A stretch of DNA of 64,000 nucleotides. It comes from Xenopus tropicalis. Lineage: Eukaryota > Chordata > Amphibia > Anura > Pipidae. The first letter of the stretch is position 1, and each line of letters starts with the position of its first letter. The stretch covers positions 135,471,047-135,535,046 of the forward strand of contig NC_030678.2 in NCBI RefSeq assembly GCF_000004195.4. The letters run 5' to 3'. Both the position numbers and the translations under genes were made by a program. Below, piece by piece: positions 26,801 to 38,800 of the stretch. Under the pieces are notes generated by a model. That model worked only from the letters and a program-made list of their open reading frames with translations. It did not search any database and had not been told where the DNA came from.

Positions 26801-29800
26801 TTCCAGAGGTAAGGAGCAGCGAGATAGAAAGGTTTAAGACGAGAGAGCGCAGTGGGTGTGGATGGTGTTAAGAGACGGAGGCTCTGAGAGGAGCGGAGGA
26901 GACGACCAGGAACATGTAGGGAGACCAGTGAAGAAATGTAGTGAGGAGCAGGGGAGTGAAGGGCTTTGAATGTCAGCAGAAGGATTTTGTAAGCTATCCT
27001 TTGCTTGACAGGCAGCCATGCTAGTGAGCTTAATTGAGGCTGAGCAGGATCCCTCTGGGTATAAGGCAAAGTGGGCAATCTCACTGGTTAAGCGATACTG
27101 TCACTGCGTTTTCCCTTGCTGCTCTACCACTGTACTTGGATTGTGCCTAGAAGTATGTATTAATGCATTAGTTGCATTAATACAAAGCATAGCAGAGATT
27201 TTGCTCAGGTGTGATTTTGGCCCATTCTTCTAATCTTGAAGGTTTCCAAGGCCACTTCTATGAACTCTGATCTTCAGTTATTTCCATAGATTGTTTTAAC
27301 TGGATTCAAGTCAGGTGATTGACTTTGCCATTCTAGCAGCTTTATTTTCTCTAAAACCAATTGAAAGTTTCCTTGGCTGTGTGTTTGGGATCATTGTTGA
27401 AATGTCCACCCTTGCTTCATCTTCAGCATCCTGGTAGATTCTTATGAATGTCCAGGTACATTTCTCCATCCATCCTTCCTTCAATTATATAAAGTCTGCT
27501 AGTACCATATGCTGTAAAACAGCCCCACACCATGGTGTTCCAACCTCCAAACTTCACTGTTGGTATGGTGTTTTTAAGGTGATGTACAGTGCCATTTCTC
27601 CTCCAAACATGGTCTGTGCATCCAAAGAGTTCAATTTTGGTCTCATCTGACCCGACTATATTCTCCCAGAATTTCATTGGCTTGTCCAATTGTTGTGCAG
27701 CAAACTTTAAACAAGCTTCAACATGCTTTTTCTTTAGCAGTGGAATCATGCGAAGTGAGCGTGCATAGAGGCCATGTTGGCTGAGTGCATTACTTATTGT
27801 TTTCTTTGAAACAACTGTACCTGCTTATTCAATGTCTTTCTGAAGTTCTGCACTAGTGACCCTTGGCTCTTGGACAGCTCTGCTGATCTTAAGAGGAGCA
27901 CCTTGTCATGGCTGGTTTAGGGTGAAATTATGTTCTTTCCACTTCTGTATTATGGCCCCAATGATGCTCACAGGAACTGCATGAAGCTTGAATATACGTC
28001 TGTAACCAATGCCATCAGTATGTTTTGCAACGATAAGGTTGCAAAGGTCTTAAGAGAGCTCTTTGTTATTACCCAACATGAGATGCTTCTTGTGCGATAC
28101 CTTGGTAATGAGAAACCTTTTTAGAGGCTATCAATTAGGACTAAACCAGCTGATATTAATTTGCCTGAAAGGCGTCAGGATTGCTTTCTAAATACTGACA
28201 GATTTCAGCAGGTTTCTTTGCTTTCCATGCCTTTTTGCACCTCCTTTTCTTCATGTGTTCAATACCTATTCCCCGAGTCATTCCACTTTATTACACATAA
28301 CAATTTATGGACTTATTTGTTTTGAGCCCCATTAGAAATATATTTACTGAGAAAAACGTTGACGTGTTCAATACTTATTTTCCCTGCTGTATGTATGTAT
28401 GTATGTATGTATATGTATGTATATATGTATATATATACATATATATATATATATACATACATACATACATACATACACACACAAACATATTTACACACCC
28501 TTTCCTATAAGCTATGGGGGGCTTATGACACAAACAAGACCTCTGCTCTAAACGCTCAGTTTATGCTCAAGCTTTCTGGACTCTAGTGTTCAAATCTGGA
28601 TCTTAAAAACAATGTGAGTCCGAGCGGCTGGACGGAGATCACTACTGGAGCTTTTATGCGGAATTGTCATCCTGTCACACATGGAGCACACTAGCTGTGC
28701 AGGCTCCTCTCTCAGCAATTCTGGCATTTCCTCTGCACAATCCACAGCTTCCTCTTGCAGCTGAAGGAAACATTCAAGTCTCTAATACGTAGGCCAATCC
28801 CACAGGGCTTTGCCCAGATTCCTTTAGCCATTCTCCATAGAGGAAACATAAAATAATCACTTGGAAACTATTCCTTGCAAAGCAGCATTAAAAAGGGGAT
28901 CTCAAATATGGAAAAATGTTTTTGGTCTTGTATCTATTTCAAAAAAAAATATTTATAACCTCACAGAATAAAATTTTTTTGTTTTTTACTTGACTCCAGA
29001 ATGCCCTCACAAGGGTCACTCACACACCAGGAAACCCTTGGAGAAAGTACTGATAAGTATAACTAACACATAGTTTAAAAGGGGACCTGTCACCCAGACA
29101 TAAAAGTCCTTTTCTAATTTAATATGAAACCCTAATTAATTGTTTTTGTATAACAAGGTTTTACCAGCATAGATAGTACAATCTGACAAAGAGGTAAATT
29201 AAATAGATAATAAAAAATACTAACACCTTCATACCCATTATAAAGTAAAAAAGTCAAAGTCAAAAACCCAGCTGTCAATCATATAATGCCTGCCCCACTT
29301 TTATGCAGCACTCACTTTCCCCGTCCCTCCTCACAATCTAATTGTGTAGCCAGTGCATGGGCATGTGTATCAGGTCCCGCCATTCTGGTGCATACACAAG
29401 ATTTAGGGGTGATACAAAGCCAACCTTAATAACAGTGTTCACAAAATGGCACCTGTCTGCTTGCTTTGACTGTTTAATTCCAAGACTAAAGCTGGCCATA
29501 CACGTGGCGATCTCACGATGTTTCGTACGACCGTCGGTCGCACGAAACATCGTCAGATCCGCCACACACCGTTCAGGGCTGAAACAGCAGATAAGGAGGT
29601 AGAAACAATAGGATTTCTACCTCCTTCTGCCGATTCAGCGCTGAAGGGAGATTTTGGTCAGGCGCCTTCTATGGCGCCCGATCAAAATTTTCTAACTTGG
29701 CCGATCGGCGAGCCGACCGATTTCAGCAGCTTCCTGCGATATCGGTCGGCTCGCTGACATGCCATACACGCACCGATTATCGTACGAAACGAGGTTTCGT

Positions 29801-32800
29801 ACGATAATATCGGTGCGTGTATGGCCACCTTAAGGGTAAAAAACTCATGGAGCTACATAGTAGCTCTTTTCATGTCTACTAAAATACACAATGCTGGTCA
29901 TTTACTGATAACTGTCTGTACGTGTGTTCTAGTAGAGGTAATTCTCAGTATTGTCTATGGCAGAGTATTTTCTGGTATTTAGTAGTTGTGACAAGTAGTT
30001 ACTACTAAGTAGCTCTGTGTGTCTTCACCCTAAAGGAAACAACATTTATATTACTTGTATAGTTTAAGTTTATTTTGCTTGATAAACACAATAGAATTTT
30101 TTCTTATGATGACAGATCCACTTTAAGAGTTATTTTTGTTATATATAAAGGATGTCCCTGCATGCTTCTAGCCATTGTTTAACATCACTTCCCAGCATGC
30201 CACAGCCAGCTCTAGGCTGGATATTGTAATTCTGCAAGACTTGCAGGCATGCATATCCCTTAATTGTAAAATTGTTATTCTCTTAGATGGGGCCCTTAAG
30301 TTCCCAGGGCCCCTACATCTCTTAACTTCAGTAGTGGTTATAAAAAATAGAATGTGGGCTACAGCTTAGCTGTATTATCTGATAAACATGAACCTATACA
30401 TATAATGCAATCTCTGCAGCCCGGTAGCACACGTCTGCATCTGTATCTATGGAATGTGTGTTACATTCACCACAGCTTCTCCAAACTCTGTATTGTGGAA
30501 CATATTTAACAAAAGGCTGGTGGTGTGTCACATGAGAACCTTGTTTAATGCCTTGCAAGTATAAAGTACTGATTCATCACTGTCAGAAATACCTCACTGC
30601 TCCATGAATCAGCCCCACAGGCTCAAACAGCATGAACTGATCACTCATGAATAGATCTCATTGAGCCAGAGCAGCAGCCTGATGCTCGCTGGAATGAAGC
30701 CCCTGGGATTGGTTAGAGCTCTGGTACAGAGCTAGGAAAGATTTTGGTCCATAGACCTCCAGGCTTTATATAAAAGCTAACATTAAAGTATAAGAGGCAC
30801 TGAACACATGCAGGTTCCCTCCCAACACACTTTAGTCTTGTCTAGCCAAAACATTTGTAACGTGCTGCCTTGCAGCTGTTGTTGATGAACTACAAGCCAC
30901 AGTCATTGAAAAACAAGAATTAAAGGCCCACAGGCTGAATACACTAGTTATGTTTTTCATCAATCCCTGTTTGATGGCTGTTAGTAGTGAAAAGCCAGGT
31001 GTTTATAACACACCTGTTATCTTAGCATCAGAATATGATATTACATATTTAATGCCAAATGGAGGATTTCCTCGGGCAATAGAGGGAGGGAGAGAGAATC
31101 AATCAATCAACAAGTTTAACATGTGAGAGACAGCGCTGCTAAGCCTCAATATTGTACAAATATCAACCAATATATACATATTTAGTTTTATTTCAAGCAA
31201 ATATCAGGAGATGCCATTATGACTGTTCTGCTTAACCCTCTATAGGTCACTATAGGTCTCAAAGGTAAGGAAAATGACATGTGCATGGCGTAAGCAACCA
31301 ATCCTAAAATTATGGACAGCACTCCAGCCTCCAATTTTCTTATAATAAAATGTCATGTTGTACAGTACTGCTGTACTGGACTGTGCCAATTATGTGAATA
31401 AAGGTTTTTTATTATAAGAAGATTAGAGGTTGGAGTGCTGTCCATAGCTTCAGGATTCACAGTGGGACATGCACCCAGTAAAAATGCGCCTGGTTTGGTG
31501 CTGCTGCCCACATTGTGACAATAAAGGCTTTTTAAATTCGAACAGAAGAAGCTCCAAACACTCCGGACTTCAAAGATTAAAATTCCATCTTTATTAATCC
31601 ATTAAAATACGAGTGCCTAACGCGTTTCGTGCGCATGCGCACTTAATCATAGGCATGTGGAATTTGGAATTATTCCCTTGGCTACGGGTTCAGGGCCCTG
31701 AGCACCCGGACCATTTTGGGACTCGGGTGAGTGAATTTGACTGTTATTCACGGGCTTTGGCTTGGCTCTTAACATTTGTGCTAGGTTCGGGGTGTTCACA
31801 CCTGGACCTCATTGTTTGACTTGGTACGAATTTTATCGTTTATATTTTATGTTTCAGTTTTTCATTTTCACTAAATAGATTTTTGAGTTTTGAATTTAAT
31901 CAATTTTTGTATTTGGGGATTAATAAAGGCTTTTTAATGAATTATGACAGAGTGCTGCCTATAATCATTTGTTGCTGACTACCAGCAAGTTTACTGGTGT
32001 AAGCAACCAGCCAATAAGATTCTACCCAAACAGAAGGGCAGAGTGATTCTAAAAAGGGTGGGCTCATTAATCAACATTTGGCAAATTTGAACCTCGACAA
32101 TCACCTTACTTCAGGTATTGCTGAAAACATGGCTGCCATGATTCCAGTGGTAATTTCTGGTTTCAGCCAACTTGTGACCAATTCCAATTTGTTCATTAAG
32201 AGCGAACCTGCAGCAATTTTATCCACAAAGAGCATTCTACAAAAGGCAGAGTGATAAAAACAACTGCCTAAAATGAGAACAAAAGTAGGAAAAGTGCTGC
32301 AGAACATATACTTATTTGTACACATACATCAGACTAAGGCTGCTTCACCCAATAAACCAGCTTTCACACAAAAAGCAAAATGTTTGTTTAAATTTTAGGA
32401 TTAGTTCTCTAGAAAAAAAAAAAATAATAATATTTTACCAAAAAGGCCCCCAAGGAACATATGTCTAATTAAAATAATAATAAAACAGACACAAAATATT
32501 TCTCTAAAATTGGACTGTGAGCTGGAAAAGACTGTTCATTGTAAGGAGTCATATTTTTAGTTTTCTTCCATGAATAAGCGAAGCCACAAGAATGTTCTTC
32601 TTTTCCAGTACAGCCGACTGCGCATGCCTCACAATACAATCCTCTTAAAGCATTCTAGGATTAGGCTAAACCGCTTCTTTGTGGAAGGAAACAAAATCAC
32701 TGGGCTATTTATTCCTTTATTACTGACCAGCTAAATCAAGGATTGACAACCTGTAGCCCTACAATGTGAGCTGACTGCCCATCCCTGAGCTCTCTATACA

Positions 32801-35800
32801 GCATACATACCTGGGTGTACATACAAGAATGCATACAGCCAGCAGTGGTGCATTGTGTATATGGCAAGTAGGCTGTCTCTCTTGTAGTTGCACATTCCTT
32901 TATGGACTGCCTTTACAGAACAATGAAAGAGTCATTGCAAAATATAACTTTATCCAATCAAACCGCCAAACCCACCAGACGGTCCTACATCACTTGACTG
33001 TAGGGCAGCGGTTCTCAACCTGTGGGTCGAGACCCTTTCACAGGGTCGCCAAAAGACCATCAGAAAATACATATTTCCGATGGTCTTAGGAATAATTTTA
33101 TGGTTGGGGGTCACCACAACATGAGGAACTGTATTAAAGGGTCGCAGCATTAGGAAGGTTGAGAACCACTGCTGTAGGGATGTAAACCTGTTCATGTGTA
33201 TTTACCAACTTTAAACTGCAATGCTTGTTGCTTCCAGTTCTTATGGAATAGAAGGGCAAAAAATGCATTATTTCAGTATGTCAGCTAACAAACAAGGCCT
33301 GAGAAATACAGTGCCTTATATCTAGGAGACAGCATCTGGCTGATTTCACCTGCTAATCCACATTGCTATAGAGTGGAGTTGACAGGAGGAAAAGGCTTAG
33401 CCTACTTTACTTGTCATATGCAATAAAGCCCAAAAGCAGAGCATGTGGAGTGTCTGGGCTTTGAAGACAACAGGGGCATATGGCCATGTTAAAAAAAGAC
33501 AACTGGGTTAAATAGAACAAATGTTGATGTTTAAGCCCAGTGACACAATTTCCCATAAATGCTATGTACTGTAATGCTTGGGCACAGTAAGAAGCATTTC
33601 ATTGCTCTGCCATTATATTACTCAATTAACAAAAGAATGAAGTCTGACCCATATCTGAATGTCAAGACTTTTCTGCACAGATTTTCTGCAGATAACTGAT
33701 TTGGCCCATGAAGTAGGTGCCTCAGTGTAAGATCAGAGCCAAGATTAGATGGAATGTTGGTGAAATGTACAGAAACTGCACAGATAAGCACAAAGCTGGG
33801 AGAGCACAGAGGGAAAGGTTTACTTTACAGTATCTTCAAAAATTCCTAAGGCTAATGCCCCATGAAGAGATTAGTTGCCCACATAAAATTTATGCTACCA
33901 CAGGCGACTTATCTCTGCAAAATGCCTTTCCACCAGCAAAAAAGTGATTCCCCAGTGGAAATGCATACACAAAGTTGTCTGCAGGAGGAAACTTGTGCAA
34001 AAAAGAAGCAACGCATATGACTTTCCACTGCCGATTCTCTTTGTAGCTAGTGGAAAGGCATTTTGAAGAGATAAGTCATCTGCAGTAGCAGAGATTTATA
34101 GCGGGCAACTAATCTCTTCATGGGGCATTAGCCTAAGGGTGCTGCATCTGCATAGATATTTTACATTAAGCTTCCTAAATATCTTTTAAAAAGTACTGAT
34201 GGACTAGTTTAATAAAATAATGGGAATTTTATATATTCACAAATGGCAACTTTCAGGACTTTCTCTCCAGTTCAAGTTGGTTAGTATGAACTTAGAGAAA
34301 AGGCTCATTTAAGAATCAGAAGTGCAGTTGTGCTGTGCAGTCAACACATAAATGGATGCCATTTGTTAAAGGTATTAAAGTCTAACACCACTCCTTGCAC
34401 TTCTGCATAGCTGCCTTATGTGTTACTGGGTCTGTCCAGCCTCCTCGTAAGAACTGTTCCTATTGACACAGAGGAACCCTGAAGCTACCACCTTAAGGCT
34501 AAGGACCCACGGAGCAGGTTAGTCGCCCATGATAGATCTCTGCTATCGCAGATGACTAACCACTACAAAATGCCTTTCCACCGGCAACAATGGTAGTCTC
34601 CAGTGTTAAGGCCATCGCATGGCTTCGTTATTCTGAAGTTGCACAAAGCTTCCTCCTGCAGGCAACTTCACGCAACCTCAGAATGACAAAGTGAGTGGCC
34701 TGCATATATTAATGCAGTGAGCTCACAACTAAAGAATGTAACACATACATTATTTTGATGCTGATAAGCGGTGATCGCAACATCCAAACATCAAAGATTT
34801 TCAGCAAAATTGTGTCCAAGCTGCATAGAAGGCATGTGCAACCATGCTCATTTTGATGCATCAGCCACAAATGTGTCAGGCACATCACCAACCTTGCGCC
34901 CATTAACTGTTGGGGGAAATGCCACAAAGTTGTCAAAAAACACAACTTCAGCCCCCCAAAAAAAAGCCCTCCAAAAGTTCAGAGGGATTATGGCAGACAG
35001 ATCACACAAAAGGGCTGATTCACTAAAGGTCGATAAAGCTTATTGCATGCTTTTTTGCGTTAAAAAGCATGCGATAATTTAGTCCCGATACATCAAAGTC
35101 ATTTTGCATGCGTTAAGACGCATATAAAGCAACGCACTATCGCAATGCTTTATTTACCTCGCATTGCGTTAATTCTTGCACAGAAATAATACTAACGCAT
35201 GATTCACAAACACATATGAAGCGTTAAATGCGCTAAATATTGCATTAGTCTGTGTGAATATTAACACCTACTTGGGGCAGGCGGTACTTAAAGAAAATTG
35301 CAGTTTGTGAGCTTTTGCCAACACAACATGGACTTTGCAGTGGGATTTTTTCAAGTATGTGATCATCCTAGAGTGATGCAGCCTCCAGTTTTCAGGGAAA
35401 TGGTAATTTTCAGAACAGTAGTTTTCCGAAAGTAATGGTAACGTGCGTAAAATCGTGCGCTAATATAGCAAGGGGCAAAATATATCGCGCGCAGCAGGAA
35501 TTAACACAAGAAAAACGATCATCGTGAGTTAAATAACGCAAATAACATCGCGTCTTAATTATGACACCTGTCCTTTTTGTGAATCGAGCGTTAAGTCGCA
35601 AAATTTTTAACACATGCTAGAATTAGCGCTCGTTTTATCGCCCTTTAGTGAATCAACCCCAAATTATCTGGATTTAATGCAACAGACTCAAAAATGGAAG
35701 AAAGTCTGCAGTTAAAGGCCACATTTTCTTCAAAATTAAAAATGGGTAATACAGTGATTTCATTTTTCAATACAAAACATGGAAATTATAAGTAACTGGG

Positions 35801-38800
35801 CACACATAGCTACACTAACAAGTAAACAATATATTGTACGATTCACTTTTTGGAACACAGGTCCTGGTTTACTAAGGGGGAGCAACCATGTGGATACCTG
35901 AAAGTGATTTTGAGGCTGCTCAAAAAACCTTAAAGGCTAAACTCTACTCTTGATCAGAAGTCAGATGGCATGTTTTGTACCATTCGAATGTCTATGTACT
36001 TCAGTAAGAAAAAAAAGTCTCAGATACCACCAGATATTAGACACAGATGAAGACGCAGCATGTAGCGTTCCTTTCCCACAGGTGTGTTGTGTTGGATGGC
36101 AGAAGTTTCCATGTACTTAACACATCATATTTTTGTATCAGTCCCATCATATTTTGATCCACGCGGCTGCATCAGACTTTTAAGATGCATTTTGTTGATC
36201 CAACACCATCCTACAAAAGCTCCCATAGAGTTTAGCCCTAATGCACTGCACATAACTGTTCAACAAGGGCAGGGAATGTTCCTATGCTTAAAACTGTATC
36301 TGATGCTATGTTGCAAGCTGTCATGTAACCCTCATAACTATTAATTTAAAGGTAATTATTACTTTACTGCACCCAAAAGAATTTGCAACCATTATTGCTG
36401 GCACAGACTGGCAGTTATACAGCATAACTGTGCATAAGAATATGAGCCCCACGATTCCACTTTGTAATAGAAGGGCATGTAGACACAAAGCACCTCGTGC
36501 AGGTTTATGACTAGATTAGAGAAGTAGATTAGAGAACAGTACCCAAAGGGGAATACTAAGGAACATGTTACACTGTCTGTAATTAACAAAGCGTCCAGTT
36601 ACAGACCACCACCAGTTTATTAAGTGAAGAGGATAAAACATCACTGAGCCAGCCATCCTACCAGTGGTGACCGTGCCATGCAGCACCTCATTATTAGCAG
36701 AAAGATCCAAGGAGGAAATCCCAAGATTTCCACCAACACCAGTAAAAACTGGCAACATGGTGCACCACCAAGTCACCAGGCCAGAGGTTGTGACTAAAAA
36801 AAAAAAAATTATATTTTGTTAGCAGTTCAATAGGGGAACTAGAAATCCTGAATCCCAGTGGTATTATAGATATAATATAGTACAGGTATTAGATCCCTTA
36901 TCCGGAAACCCGTTATCCAGAAAGTTCCGAATTACGGAAAAACCATCTCCCACTATATTGTTTGTTTAAACAGGATTATATGAAAACTGCCATATTTCAG
37001 AGCTTTCTGCATTAATGAAAACAGAAAAATATAAATCTGCAGAAAGAAACAGTTGCTTCTTATTTATACACCAATAAAATAGTCAGCTGTTACCTGTATG
37101 ACTTTGTTGTAGGAGTAACACTTAAAGGAGAAAGAAAGGTAAAAACTAAGTAAGCTTTATCAAAAAAGGTCTATGTGAGCCAAAAGCACTCACAGAAACG
37201 CTGCACTGACTTTTCTGTCAAAAGATTAGTTGTGTCTGTTTTCCTATGCCAGAGACACGCAGCTTTCTGTTCTCTGCTCTCTCTCCTGTTCCCCCCTCCC
37301 TCAAGAATGCTAAGAACTCACTCTCCCCCCCCCTTAGGAATGTGGATCTGAGTCAATCAGCAGAAAGCTGACTCATAGTGTAACTAACTGAGCATGTTCA
37401 CTTGGTCTGGGTGTCTGTGGAGTGAGGCATTATGGGAACTTTCTTTACACAGCTAAGCATTTTTTCTTCCTGTTTGGCTTCTGCTTATCTGAACGGGAGA
37501 AATATGGGGAGAATTAAGGGCACTATTGAGACAACTGAAGGTATGCCTGCAGCTTGAGATTAACTCTTTATTAGCCTTTCCTTCTCCTTTAAGGGACCTA
37601 GCTCAGCAATCTCTAATTATTTAGTTAATTCTTCCCTGTAAAAATAAAAATATGTCCAAAATACAAGAAATGAATAAAAGACAAGTCTTCATAGGACTAT
37701 AACTAAAGGGATATGGTAAAATGACATTAGGGAAAAACCCACTGTCACACAATCTCTGTGACCCAAGGGAATGGGGAACTGAAAACAAACTTGTGACAGG
37801 AATCTGTAATATGTTCCTGCTTTCTAAACTATGGTCTTGGAAAATTTAGGGGCGGAAGTCAGGAAGGTGGAGGGGGAGCGAGATTATTTGTGCAGGAAAC
37901 CCTCTCTGCTGCACTCTGACTGAAGAGCAATACATAAGTAAGTTTCAGAAATCACATGAACAGGAATCTTAAAAGGGGTTATAAAGTAATATAGGCTAGT
38001 TTGTCTTGGTCTAGTAACCCATAGCAACAAGTCAGCACTCTTTACTGATGCAGTGCTGTTAGAGTAATGATAAACACCTATCTGTTTGCAACAGGACCTA
38101 GATTGGGTTGAACTTTTGCCAATTATATTTTTTCCTCTGTAACAAACTCTAATTAAATATAGAAGTATATCAAACTGTATTCATAGCAATGAATGATCAT
38201 TTTCGCAAGACTCCACTGATGCTGAAGTAAAAAAAAATGCCTTGTTTTTAATAGGTTTTTCATAGTTATAAACTAGTAATAGGGACTCATATTAGCCAAT
38301 CAGAAAATAGATCTGATCTGTCAAGAAGACAGAAAAATGAAAGCAAATAACTGACTGGTTGCCATAAGTTACAACAGCAGGGCAAACATGCTAAGTGTTA
38401 GAAACTGTCATTATTAAGTTTAAGATTTTTCTGGAAAAAAGGCTTTAGTTGGAGTTACAAAAGGAATAACTTTTACAAAAAAAATCAGATCTTTTATTAA
38501 GCTGGAAAAGCCATGTAAAACATGTTTCCATGATCCATAATATCCATAATAATATAATTGGTCAGGATATTGTTTCCTTAATGCACTAGGTCTATAAACC
38601 CATAACAATTAATCAGAACTAAAATATACTGGTCAAATTCTTGCTTCCTATGAGTTACTAGATTGTGCAAACTTTGCTACTTTAATTACTTTATATTATT
38701 TCAAATAATTTCTTATAAAGGCTCTTTGTGTTGTCATCTGTTATAATGTGTGCTTAATATGCACATATGACTCACTGAAACTTGTGTATTATAAAAAAAA

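Larger units (their letters stand above)
29075..30126. mobile_element. T2-type MITE carrying two nested MITEs
   Basis: TTAA-bounded ends TTAAAAGGGGACCTGTCACC and TGACAGATCCACTTTAA enclose about 1.05 kb. Two Harbinger-like MITEs (29490-29830 and 29834-30030) account for about half of it, so the original element was roughly 0.5 kb. Confidence 0.65.
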
